In this document: positions 35,155 through 47,530 of the stretch, piece by piece
Position numbering within the stretch: the stretch's first letter is position 1
Layout of the letters: every line of letters begins with the position of its first letter
From: Ampullaceana balthica
Taxonomy: Eukaryota; Mollusca; Gastropoda; Lymnaeidae
Direction: 5' to 3'
Assembly (NCBI GenBank): GCA_944989445.1
Contig: CALYLW010000060.1
Coordinates: forward strand, 1,801,959-1,865,958
Length of the DNA: 64,000 nucleotides
Notes under the pieces: model-generated
What the model was told of the DNA's origin: nothing
The model's database searches: none
What the model saw: the letters and a program-made list of their open reading frames with translations, nothing else
Position numbers and translations under genes: made by a program

Positions 35155-36080
35155 TACACATGTATCTGATACACATTTATTTGATACAAATTTATTTGAT
35201 ACACATTTATTTGATACACATTTATTTGATACACATTTATTTGATACACATTTATTTGATACACATTTATCTGATACACATTTATCTGATACACATTTAT
35301 CGGATACACATTTATTTGATACACATTTATCTGATACACATTTATCTGATACACATTTATTTGATACACATTTATTTGATACACATTTATTTGATACACA
35401 TTTATCTGATACACATTTATCTGATACACATTTATTTGATACACATTTATTTGATACACATTTATTTGATACACATTTATTTGATACACATTTATTTGAT
35501 ACACATTTATTTGATACACATTTATCTGATACACATTTATTTGATACACATTTATTTGATACACATTTATTTGATACACATTTATTTGATACAAATTTAT
35601 TTGATACACATTTATTTGATACTGTGTTTATCTGATACACATTTATTTGATACACATTTATTTGATACACATTTATTTGATACACATTTAATTGATAAAC
35701 TTTTAAATTGATACACATTTATTTGATACACATTTATCTGATACACATTTATTTGATACATATTTATCTGATACACATTTATTTGATACACATTTATTTG
35801 ATACACATTTATTTGATACACATTTATTTGATACACATTTATTTGATACACATTAATTTGATACACATTTATCTGATACACATTTATTTGATACACATTT
35901 ATTTGATACACATTTATTTGATACACACTTATTTGATACAGATTTATTTGATATACATTTATTTGATACACATTTATTTGATACACATTTATCTGATACA
36001 CATTTATCTGATACACATTTATTTGATACACATTTATCTGATACACATTTATCTGATACACATTTATTTGATACACACAT
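35155..36080. repeat. 15-bp minisatellite, right segment, ~62 copies
   Basis: Continuation of the array at 31455-31988 beyond the hAT insertion, mostly ATACACATTTATTTG with interspersed C variants. One degenerate stretch (TACTGTGTTTATC, then TTTTAAATTG) lies at about 35620-35712. Confidence 0.96.
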
Positions 36081-36104
36081 GTAAGAATTCATGACACTCT
36101 TATA

Positions 36105-36240
36105 ACAAACAACGTTGACTGCAGTGAGGACTTACTTAAAGGTAACATAACAACTTTGACCGCTATAAGGACTTACTTAAAGGTAACATAACAACGTTGA
36201 CCGCTGTAAAGACTTACTTAATGGTAACAGAACAACACTG
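36105..36240. repeat. ~41-bp tandem triplication of the gene B exon/intron boundary
   Basis: On the minus strand the end of the Cys-rich exon plus donor (GTTACCATTAAGTAAGTC, then AGCGGTCAA) is followed by two further copies reading GTTACCTTTAAGTAAGTCC. Each carries an intact AA|GTAAGT donor. Only the first is in register with the Cys-rich exon; the other two lie just inside the intron. Confidence 0.9.
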
Positions 36241-36323
36241 ACTTGTGTCGTAAGAGCAACATTGACCAGAGCAATAGTTGTAGCTGAAAGTTGCTGGGTC
36301 AAAACAGCGCTCAGCAACACAGG
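36218..36323 (-). CDS. gene B Cys-rich extracellular exon
   Basis: The acceptor GATATTCCAG precedes 36323 and the donor ATTAA|GTAAGTC follows 36218. 106 nt: two bases completing a codon, 34 codons, then two bases (AA) completed by the T of the TM exon. It codes CVAERCFDPATFSYNYC followed by SGQCCSYDTSQCCSVTI, so ten residues of a small protein are Cys or flank CC pairs. This YC-x3-CC-x6-CC pattern just before a TM helix resembles Shisa/CYYR1/VOPP1-type ectodomains. The signal-peptide exon was not found. The phase would also fit splicing from LDLa exons of gene A. Confidence 0.82.
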
Positions 36324-36531
36324 CTGGAATATCAACCAGAAGGACATACATTAGAACTACACATTTATGGGGGCTTTATATGTGTGTATCAGTGTGTATA
36401 CTTTTATTACAATTTCTTTTGAGTTGCCATTATTATAAAAACAATTCTGTAATCATAGAAAGCTTAGATAAAATAGAAAATTGAATATAAAATATATACA
36501 TATCTATGTATGTCAGTCTAGTTTAAAAAAA

Positions 36532-36606
36532 TAGGACGTAAAGCTATGCACTATGCTAGGACGTAAAGCTATGCACTATGCTAGGACGTAAAGCTATGCA
36601 CTATGG
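36532..36606. repeat. 25-bp tandem repeat, 3 copies
   Basis: AGGACGTAAAGCTATGCACT followed by ATGCT, repeated with no differences. 36324-36531 has no other feature. Confidence 0.9.
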
Positions 36607-36714
36607 ACTGTGAGAATAATAGATGAATTTATATCATTTGAATGATTGACACTATCTTAAATAAATTAATTGGTACCTGCGTCTGGTTGTTAGAATATGT
36701 TCAAAAGCCGCAAA

Positions 36715-39700
36715 CAATACAATGTACTAATGTAAGCACTAACTCACAATAAAATGGCATGTTAGCACTAACACACATTACAATGTCCTAATGTTAGCAA
36801 TAACAAGCAATCAAATGTCATGTAAACACTGACACACATTAAAATGTCCTAATCTTAGCAATAAAACACAATACAATGCCCTAATGTTGGCACGAACACA
36901 TAATACAATGTCCTAATGTTGGCACTAACACACAACACAATGCCCTAATGTTAGCACTAACACACAATACAATGCCCCAATGTTGGCACTAACACACAAC
37001 ACAATGCCCTAATGTTAGCACTAACACACAACACAAAGCCCTAATGTTAGCACTAATACACAACACAATGCCCTAATGTTAGCACTAACACACAATACAA
37101 TGTCCTAATGTTGGCACTAACACACAATACAATGCCCCAATGTTAGCACTAACACACAATACAATGCCCCAATGTAAGCACTAACACACAATACAATGCC
37201 CCAATGTTAGCACGAACACACAATACAATGCCCCAATGTTAGCACTAACACACAATACAATGCCCCAATGTTAGCACTAACACACAATACAATGCCCTAA
37301 TGTTAGCACTAACACAATACAATGCCCCAATGTAAGCACTAACACAATGCAATGCCCTAATGTTAGCACTAACACACAATACAATGCCCCAATGTTAGCA
37401 CTAACACACAATACAATGCCCTAATGTTAGCACTAACACAATACAATGCCTTAATGTTAGCACTAACACACAATACAATGCCCCAATGTTAGCACTAACA
37501 CACAATACAATGCCCCAATGTTAGCACTAACACACAATACAATGCCCCAATGTTAGCACTAACACACAATATAATGCCCCAATGTTAGCACTAACACATA
37601 GTACAATGCCCTAATGTTAGCACTAACACAATACAATGCCCCAATGTTAGCACTACCACAATGCAATGCCCCAATATTAGCACTAACACACAATGCAATG
37701 CCCCAATGTTAGCACTAAGACAATACAATGCCCCAATGTTAGTACTAACACAATGCAATGCCCCAATGTTAGCACTAACACAATACAATGCCCCAATGTT
37801 AGCACTAACACACAATGCAATGCCCCAAGGTTAGCACTAACACAATACAATGCCCCAATGTTAGCACTATCACAATACAATGCTCCAATGTTAGCACTAA
37901 CACACAATGCAATGCCCCAAGGTTAGCACTAACACAATACAATGCCCCAATGTTAGCACTAACACAATACAATGCCCCAATGTTAGCACTAACACAATAA
38001 AATGCCCCAATGTTAGCACTAACACAATACAATGCCCCAATGTTAGCACTAACACAATACAATGCCCCAATGTTAGCACTAACACAATACAATGCCCCAA
38101 TCTTAGCACTAACAAAATACAATGCCCTAATGTTAGCACTAACGCAATGTAATGCCCCAATGTTAGCACTAACACAATGCAATGCCCCAAGGTTAGCACT
38201 AACACAATACAATGCCCCAATGTTAGTACTAACACAATACAATGCCCAAATGTTAGTAACAACACAATGCAATGCCCCAATGTTAGCACTAACACAATAC
38301 AATGCCACAATGTTAGCACTAACACACAATACAATGCCGTAAGGTTAGCACTAACACAATACAATGCCCCAATGTTAGCACTAACACAATACAATGACCT
38401 AATGTTAGCACTAACACAATGCAATGCCCCAATGTTAGCACTAACACAATACAATGCCCTAATGTTAGCACTAACACACAATACAATGCCCCAATGTTAG
38501 CACTAACACACAATACAATGCCCTAAGGTTAGCACTAACAACCAATACAATGCCCCAATGTTAGTACTAACACAATACAATGCCCTAAGGTTAGCACTAA
38601 CACACAATGCAATGCCCTAATGTTAGCACTAACACAATACAATGCCCCAATGTTAGTACTAACACAATGCAATTCCCCAATGTTAGTACTAACACAATAC
38701 AATGCCCCAATGTTAGTACTAACACAATGCAATGTCCCAATGTTAGCACTAAGACAATACAATGCCCCATTGTTAGCACTAACACAATGCAATGCCCCAA
38801 TGTTAGTACTAACACAATGCAATGCCCCAATGTTAGCACTAACACAATACAAGGCCCTAATGTTAGCACTAACACAATGCAATGCCCCAATGTTAGTACT
38901 AACACAATGCAATGCCCCAATGTTAGTACTAACACAATGCAATGCCCCACTGTTAGCACTAACACAATGCAATGCCCCAATGATAGTACTAACACAATGC
39001 AATGCCCCAATATTAGCACTAACACAATACAATGCCCCAATGTAAGCACTAACACACAATACAATGCCCTAATGTTAGTACTAACACACAATACAATGCC
39101 CCAATGTTAGTACTAACACAATGCAATGCCCCAATGTTAGCACTAACACACAATACAATGCCCTAAGGTTAGCACTAAATCAATACAATGCCCCAATGTT
39201 AGCACTAACACACAATACAATGCCCATATGTTAGCACTAACACACAATACAATGTCCCAATGTTAGCACTAACACATGCAATGCCCTAAGGTTAGCACTA
39301 ACACAATGCAATGCCCCAATGTTAGTACTAACACAATACAATGCCCCAATGTTAGTACTAACACAAAGCAATGCCCCAATGTTAGCACTAAGACAATACA
39401 AGGCCCTAATGTTAGCACTAACACAATGTAAGGCCCTAATGTTAGCACTAACACAATGCAAGGCCCTAATGTTAGCACTTACACACAATACAATGCCCAA
39501 ATGTTAGCACTAACACACAATACAATGCCCCAATGTTAGTACTAACACAATACAATGCCCCAATGTTAGCACTAACACACAATACAATGCCCCAATGTTA
39601 GCACTAACACACAATACAATGCCCCAATGTTAGCACTAACACACAACACAATACCCCAATGTTAGCACTAACACACAATACAATGCCCCAATGTTAGCAC

Positions 39701-42700
39701 TAAAACACAATACAATGCCCCAATGTTAGCACTAACACACAACACAATGCCCCAATGTTAGCACTAACACACAATACAATGCCCCAATGTTAGCACTAAC
39801 ACACAATACAATGACCCAATGTTAGCACTAACACACAATACAATGCCCTAAGGTTAGCACTAACACAATGCAATGCCCTAAGGTTAGCACTAACACAATG
39901 CAATGCCCTAAGGTTAGCACTAACACAATGCAATGCCCTAAGGTTAGCACTAACACAATGCAATGCCCTAAGGTTAGCACTAACACAATGCAATGCCCTA
40001 AGGTTAGCACTAACACAATGCAATGCCCTTAGGTTAGCACTAACACAATACAATGCCCTAAGGTTAGCACTAACACAATGCAATGCCCTAAGGTTAGCAC
40101 TAACACAATGCAATGCCCTTAGGTTAGCACTAACACAATGCAATGTCCTTAGGTTAGCACTAACATAATACAATGCCCTAAGGTTAGCACTAACACAATA
40201 CAATGCCCTAAGGTTAGCACTAACACAATACAATGCCCTAAGGTTAGCACTAACACAATACAATGCCCTAAGGTTAGCACTAACACAATACAATGCCCTT
40301 AGGTTAGCACTAACACAATACAATGCCCTAAGGTTAGCAATAACACAATACAATTCCCTTAGGTTAGCACTAACACAATACAATGCCCTAATGTTAGCAC
40401 TAACACAATACAATGCCCTAATGTTAGGACTAACACAATACAATGCCCTTATGTTAGCACTAACACAATACAATGCCCTAATGTTAGCACTAACACAATA
40501 TAATGCACTAATGTTAGCACTAACACAATACAATGCCCTAATGTTAGCACTAACACAATACAATGCCCTAATGTTAGCACTAACACAATACAATGCCCTT
40601 AGGTTAGCACTAACACAATACAATGCCCTAAGGTTAGCACTAACACAATACAATGCCCTTAGGTTAGCACTAACACAATACAATGCCCTAATGTTAGCAC
40701 TAACACAATACAATGCCCTATTGTTAGCACTAACACAATACAATGCCCTAATGTTAGCACTAACACAATACAATGCCCTAGGTTAGCACTAACACAATAC
40801 AATGCCCTAATGTTAGCACTAACACAATACAATGCCCTAATGTTAGCACTAACACAATACAATGCCCTTAGGTTAGCATTAACACAATACAATGCCCTAA
40901 TGTTAGCACTAACACAATACAATGCCCTAATGTTACCATTAACACAATACAATGCCCTAATGTTAGCACTAACACAATACAATGCCCTAATGTTAGCACT
41001 AACACAATACAATGCCCTAATGTTAGCACTAACACAATACAATGCCCTAATGTTAGCAATAACACAAATCAATGCCCTAATGTTAGCACTAACACAATAC
41101 AATGCCCTAATGTTAGCACTAACACAATACAATGCCCTAATGTTAGCACTAACACAATACAATGCCCCAATATTAGCACTAACACAATGCAATGCCCTAA
41201 GGTTAGCACTAACACAATACAATACCCCAATGTTAGCACTAACACAATACAATGCCCCAATGTTAGCACTAACACAATGCAATGCCCTAAGGATAGCACT
41301 AACACAATACAATGCCCTAAGGTTAGTACTAACACAATACAATACCCCAATGTTAGCACTAACACAATACAATGCCCTAAGGTTAGTACTAACACAATAC
41401 AATGCCCTAAGGTTAGTACTAACACAATACAATGCCCTAAGGTTAGTACTAACACAATACAATGCCCTAAGGTTAGCACTAACACAATACAATACCCCAA
41501 TGTTAGCACTAACACAATACCATACCCCAATGTTAGCACTAACACAATCAATACAATACCCCAATGTTAGCACTAACACAATACAATACCCCAATGTTAG
41601 CACTAACACAATACAATACCCCAATGTTAGCACTAACACAATACAATACCCCAATGTTAGCACTAACACAATACAATATCCCAATGTTAGCACTAACACA
41701 ATACAATACCCCAATATTAGCACTAACACAATACAATACCCCAATGTTAGCACTAACACAATACAAATACCCCAATGTTAGCACTAACACAATACAATAC
41801 CCCAATGTTAGCACTAACACAATACAATACCCCCAATGTTAGCACTAACACAATACAATACCCCAATGTTAGCACTAACACAATACAATACCCCCAATGT
41901 TAGCACTAACACAATACAATGCCCCAATGTTAGCACTAACACAATACAATACCCCAATGTTAGCACTAACACAATACAATACCCCAATGTTAGTACTAAC
42001 ACAATACAATGCCCCAATGTTAGCACTAACACAATACAATGCCCCAATGTTAGCACTAACACAATACAATACCCCAATGTTAGCACTAACACAATACAAT
42101 GCCCCAATGTTAGCACTAACACAATACAATGCCCCAATGTTAGCACTAACACAATACAATACCCCCAATGTTAGCACTAACACAATACAATACCCCAATG
42201 TTAGCACTAACACAATACAATGCCCCAATGTTAGCACTAACACAATACAATGCCCCAATGTTAGCACTAACACAATACAATACCCCAATGTTAGCACTAA
42301 CACAATACAATACCCCAATGTTAGCACTAACACAATACAATACCCCCAATGTTAGCACTAACACAATACAATGCCCCAATGTTAGCACTAACACAATACA
42401 ATGCCCCAATGTTAGCACTAACACAATACAATACCCCAATGTTAGCACTAACACAATACAATACCCCAATGTTAGCACTAACACAATACAATGCCCCAAT
42501 GTTAGCACTAACACAATACAATACCCCAATGTTAGCACTAACACAATACAATGCCCCAATGTTAGCACTAACACAATACAATGCCCCCAATGTTAGCACT
42601 AACACAATACAATACCCCAATGTTAGCACTAACACAATACAATGCCCCAATGTTAGCACTAACACAATACAATGCCCCAATGTTAGCACTAACACAATAC

Positions 42701-43249
42701 AATACCCCCAATGTTAGCACTAACACAATACAATACCCCCAATGTTAGCACTAACACAATACAATGCCCCAATGTTAGCACTAACACAATACAATGCCCC
42801 AATGTTAGCACTAACACAATACAATACCCCAATGTTAGCACTAACACAATACAATACCCCCAATGTTAGCACTAACACAATACAATACCCCCAATGTTAG
42901 CACTAACACAATACAATGCCCCAATGTTAGCACTAACACAATACAATGCCCCAATGTTAGCACTAACACAATACAATACCCCAATGTTAGCACTAACACA
43001 ATACAATACCCCAATGTTAGCACTAACACAATACAATGCCCCAATGTTAGCACTAACACAATACAATGCCCCAATGTTAGCACTAACACAATACAATACC
43101 CCAATGTTAGCACTAACACAATACAATACCCCAATGTTAGCACTAACACAATACAATACCCCAATGTTAGCACTAACACAATACAATGCCCCAATGTTAG
43201 CACTAACACAATACAATACCCCAATGTTAGCACTAACACAATACAATAC
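36715..43249. repeat. 6.5-kb array of a 30/32-bp unit, ~210 copies
   Basis: Core unit TTAGCACTAACACAATACAA followed by TGCCCCAATG. A 32-bp form (ACACACAAT) dominates 36.7-37.6 kb and recurs to about 39.85 kb. 39.84-40.4 kb is mostly AAGGTTAG...CAATGCAATGCCCT. 40.4-41.2 kb has TGCCCTAATG. 41.2-43.25 kb mixes TGCCCC and TACCCC, with one-base-longer CCCCC units at irregular intervals. All open frames of up to 366 codons here (VLTLGHCIVLVL, CVSANIRALY, LALTQYNAPM) are repeat translations on both strands. Confidence 0.98.
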
Positions 43250-43488
43250 CTCTTATCTCTACTGAACTTATTGGATTTCACCGCAGCTAAGTTTTTTTTA
43301 TTCTTTCGTTATATTGGTTTTATTTGTGTATTTTTTGTTCGTTGAGGAAGGCTCTTTGCCGAAACGTTAGCTATTTTTTTACGTCCTGTCAGGCTAACTA
43401 ATACCCTGTTTATATGTTATACACTTACTAATTTAAAAGTCTGCTTGACTGGTTGCAGTCTCACCCCCATTATTTTATTTACCCTAAG
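43250..43488. other. insert between array and MITE, with a GAGGAAGGC..GCCGAAACG motif
   Basis: The motif TTGAGGAAGGCTCTTTGCCG AAACG at about 43343-43367 forms a GGC/GCC hairpin followed by GAAACG. It is reminiscent of the terminal segment of Penelope-like or other retroelements that carry hammerhead-type ribozymes, but the CUGAUGA core is not intact. Diverged 30-bp units reappear at about 43672-43740. Confidence 0.35.
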
Positions 43489-43667
43489 CAGAGCCGTCTT
43501 TACACCACTTTGGGCCCCTGGGCAAAGAAAGATTGCAAACCCCGTAGGAATAAAAAAATAAATATACAGAATATATATAAATGAACGTATTCCCATGGGA
43601 CCCCTATGCTCGTGGGCCCCAGGGCAAATGCCCAACGGGCCTATGACTATGCGTTAAGACGGCACTG
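43489..43667. mobile_element. 179-bp hAT-like MITE
   Basis: Ends CAGAGCCGTCTTTACAC and, inverted, CAGTGCCGTCTTAACGC. Flanks ACCCTAAG and ACCTCAAG agree at 6 of 8 bases. The interior GGGCCCCTGGGCAAA/GGGCCCCAGGGCAAATG is itself inverted or duplicated. Confidence 0.75.
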
Positions 43668-43740
43668 ACCTCAAGGTTAGTACTAACACAATGCCCCAAT
43701 GTTATTTCTAACACACAATACAATGTCCTATTTTTAGCAC

Positions 43741-44394
43741 TTAATGCTAAATCTTGTACATGGCCTGTGCAGCTAGGATGCATGCATATTGTTTCAAGTT
43801 ACTTAAACAGATCTGAGAGTCACGCATGTCACCGCCATTTTTTTTTGGAAGGACGAATCTAAAAAGATGTTATTATAAATAAGAGCGTTTTTTAAAAAAA
43901 TCTCGAAACCAATCGGTTAAAAAACAACAACAATACATTAGAAATGTTAAAGAAAAAACCAACTTGATATCAATGAACAAACGAGCAAGACAGCTGCTAC
44001 CAATCCTTTGTTCACAATGGCTGCCATGGCTATTGCTACCAAAGGCCTGTAGTTACTTTACGTTTTGAAACCAAGTACATGTATTTCAAGGAAAACAACA
44101 CACTGTACAGGATCTACCAGCAACTGGGGCGTAGCTTAGGTTGTGGGGGGGGAGGGTAGTGCAGGCCCAAGGAGGACACTTTTCTTTACGTTTTCTTTTT
44201 ACCGCCTCTTATCAGTTACGCTATACCCTAATACTGAATATTTCTATTTTAAATAATGAATAAGGAAGTTTTATTTTATCTCATTCAAATGTGATTATTT
44301 TGTTTGTTCTTTGCCTCACATCTTGAACACACATTGATAACAATTTAGTCGTAGTATTCATAGTTTTTTCTTCAGTATACATGTACTTGAGTAG
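43741..44394. other. unassigned AT-rich DNA
   Basis: No gene is seen. A possible hAT-like end (ACTGGGGCGTAGCTTAGG) lies at 44126. Confidence 0.45.
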
Positions 44395-44940
44395 TATAGA
44401 AAAAGAGGTATGCAGAGGTTATATAGAAACAGATGGATACAGAGATCATATAGAAACAGATGGCTACAAAGTTTATATTGAAACATAGGGTTACAGAAGT
44501 TATATGGAAACAGTGGGTTACAGAGGTTATATGGAAACAGTGGGTTACAGAGGTTATATGGAAACAGTGGGTTACAAAGGTTATATGGAAACAGTGGGTT
44601 ACAGAGGTTATATGGAAACAGTGGGATACAGAGGTTATATGGAAACAGTGGGTTACAGTGGTTATATGGATACATATGTTATATAGAAACAGAGGGATAC
44701 AGAGGCTAAATAGAAACAGAGGATACATAGAAACAGAGGCTATATAGAAACAGAGGCTATATAGAAACAGAGGCTATATAGAAACAGAGGCTATATAGAA
44801 ACAGAGGCTATATAGAAACAGAGGCTATATAGAAACAGAGGCTATATAGAAACAGAGGCTATATAGAAACAGAGGCTATATAGAAACAGAGGCTATATAG
44901 AAACAGAGGCTATATAGAAACAGAGGCTATATAGAAACAT
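44395..44940. repeat. compound tandem repeat: 27-bp units then 17-bp units
   Basis: 44470-44680 repeats TTATATGGAAACAGTGGGTT ACAGAGG. 44725-44937 repeats GGCTATATAGAAACAGA (17 bp) about 13 times almost without change. The second unit is a contracted version of the first, so the array shows a unit-length switch. Confidence 0.92.
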
Positions 44941-46406
44941 TAGTTTACAGAAAGGCTTGGTCTTAGATGTCCATTGGATGCTTTAAAAGAAACAACGGTG
45001 TTAGAATTACAGTGCTCAACAAATACTTCAATTTTTGTACTGGCCAAAGTCATATTCTGATACATTCCGTTACTAGCGTGTAGTAAGCTAAAATGTGACA
45101 TACTAACTGCTGACTCTCATATGTATCAAGATGGCTTTCTTAAGCTGGTCTCGGGCGCATACTTAGTTCTTGCCCTGGGCGCCTTATGCCTTCGGAGCGC
45201 CTCTGTTTATAACTGATTTTATTGATACAGCTTGTATGGTCACACGGTGTGTCAAAAATATGGCGAGCGACTCTTCGCTTCAACGTTTCCTGTCAGTTAC
45301 CTGTAGTTATGGGCGCACCTGTCAGTATCCTGTATATATATAGTTATGTGTGCACCTGTAATATACCTGTATATATGATATCACCAGTAGCCATGACGTT
45401 TGCTAGCGGCACATGATCACCTCCCGATGATTGGGACAATAAAGAATTTTAGTGACACTGTTAGAGATTAGAGTCGAGAGTTTTGAGTTATACATATTTT
45501 GGGACAAAACTTGGCTATGATTCTGTATTGGAGATTTGACGATGCTAAGGTTAAACACCCATTAACTTATACAATGTTAAAGAGATTTTCATTTCATTGC
45601 ACTGTTCATTAGAGATCTTCCAACTTTGGATTAAACTGTAAGAAATATTGCGCCAATGAGTTTCAGGGGGCGAAAAGAAAGGCCTATCTAGAAACGCCGG
45701 TCTATTGCGTCTCTACCTATTGTGGTTTAGTCTATTGTTCTGTGGCTATTGTGTCGGGAAGCGTGGTAACGTCGGGCCATAAATCTTCACAACAAAGGCG
45801 CCAAGTTTTTTTTCTTCAAGTCTTAAAATGCTCTCCACTACGTTCTTAATTACTTCCAATCAAATATTTCACAAAATTTCAGCTTCAACTTAAACCCCAA
45901 GGAATCAATTAAAACTGAGGCCAAAACAGACATCCTATTAAATTGTTCGAAAAATATTACCAACAACCGGGTATTCAACTGGACTTTGATAAAATTGTGT
46001 AAGGTTCAGCGAAATTCTAATAAAATGAGTCGTAAAGGCTAATTGTTCAAAATCTTTTATGGTGGAGAAATAATTTTGATGGATTCAAAATATGCTGAGA
46101 GACACATTATGACTTTCAAAAAGAAGTTTACAGTGGTTTTCTAATGAAACAGATTTTTATATAAAGTACACCAAATAATGTTTATAATAGATGATGTGTT
46201 TGAGAGCTACATTAAACATTTCCGAAACTTCTGAAATTGCTATTTATTGATAAAGAAGATAACATCTTATGAAGATTGCGTCATTTCCGCTCTTGACCGG
46301 CAAAGCTTAAATGCTCGCAATCTGTGTTGGTGAAAAAATGCTTCGTCTGTTGATTTGATGTTCATTTACTTTGAAAACTAACACGCTATCAACAATTAAA
46401 GCTCTA
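44941..46406. other. unassigned DNA; possible retroelement or 3'UTR fragment
   Basis: 45230-45480 has TATATATATAG, repeated CACCTGT/CCTGTATATA phrases and then GACAATAAAGAATTTTAGTG containing AATAAA, compatible with a decayed LTR or 3'UTR. A hAT-like remnant ending GCGCCTCTG is near 45190-45206. There is no supportable open frame. Confidence 0.35.
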
Positions 46407-46554
46407 GTAAAATGCAAGACTATATAGAGGGAAGACATATACCCTGGATAAGCGTAGGACGCAATAATCTTCTGTTTCCTATCTTTGTCTATCTGATACA
46501 GACGATTATTGCATCTCACGCTTATTCATGGATTATGTCTAGGCTTGCATTTTT
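46407..46554. repeat. palindromic form of the GATAAG short repeat family
   Basis: The left arm AAAATGCAAGACTATA...GGATAAGCGTAGGACGCAAT and right arm ATTGCATCTCACGCTTATTC...GTCTAGGCTTGCATTTT are inverted copies around TAATCTTCTGTTTCC..CTATCTGATACAGACGATTA. It shares GGATAAGCGTAGGACGCAAT with 34741-34840, so two units joined head to head. Confidence 0.7.
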
Positions 46555-46956
46555 TATTGCGTCTTGGTTGTGTTTTTGGTTTAGCTTCCTCTATTTCATA
46601 TTATGCTGTTGGTTTGTGGTTCAGCTCTTTTGATGTCCTATTTATTGGTTTCTCTGGTGTTTTAACGTCATGTTTTCCCCTTTTACATGCAGCCTCTGAC
46701 ACGACTCGTTCTACTAACAGTTTCACAGATTTTTAACACAGTCCCTTCAATATCTTAGAAGTTCGGAAACATGATGAAATAAAAGCTTCAATAGGAAGCA
46801 ACCATAAGGTCCCTAATAACATGAATTTAATGACATTTGGACCCTTGTAAACTTAACTTCAAAAGTTGTTCATTCACTAATTAAACTTAATTATAATATT
46901 TAATACTAAATATATTACTTCCTAGACAACGGTTACAACAACTCTCAGTCACAATA
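46555..46956. other. unassigned DNA
   Basis: No gene or repeat was recognised. The small hydrophobic plus-strand frames at 46412-46736 show no signal or domain that I can defend. Confidence 0.45.
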
Positions 46957-47530
46957 CGCCACCACAAGCCAACACAAGACAATACCACACAATACAAGAC
47001 AACACCACACAACACAAGACAACACCACCAAACACGACAAGACAACACCACCAAACACGACAAGACAACACCACCAATTACTACAAGACAACACCACCAA
47101 ACACCACAAGACAATACCACAAGACAACAGCACCAAACACCACAAGACAACACCACCAAACACCACAAGACAACACCACCAAACACGACAAGACAACACC
47201 ACCAAACACGACAAGACAACACCACCAATTACTACAAGACAACACCACCAAACACCACAAGACAATACCACAAGACAACAGCACCAAACACCACAAGACA
47301 ACACCACCAAACACCACAAGACAACACCACCAAACACCACATGACAATACCACCAAACACCAGAAGACAAAACCACCAAGCACCACAAGACAACACCACC
47401 AAGCACCATACAACACAAGACAACACCATCAAACATCACAAGACAACACCACCAAACACCACGAGACAACACCAACAAACACCACAAGACAACACCACCA
47501 AACACAACAAGACAACACCACCAAACACCG
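46957..47530. repeat. 23-bp minisatellite with a 151-bp higher-order duplication
   Basis: Unit ACAAGACAACACCACCAAAC ACC. A block marked by CAATTACTACAAG (47075 and 47226) and the truncated unit ACAATACCACAAGACAACAGC is repeated with period 151 bp. The left end has AACACAAGACAACACCACAC variants. The minus-strand GGVVLWCLVVLSCG frames are repeat translations. Confidence 0.93.

Noticed and set aside
39796..41781. Open frames of 323-366 codons on both strands
   Set aside because: Translation of the 30-bp array; both strands and several frames open equally, as expected from a stop-free 30-bp period.
45222..45480. Solo LTR of a retrotransposon
   Set aside because: AATAAA and repeated CCTGT phrases are suggestive, but no TG...CA ends or 4-6 bp target duplication could be fixed.
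46412..46736. Small hydrophobic proteins on the plus strand
   Set aside because: They overlap a palindromic repeat and each other in different frames, with no conserved features.
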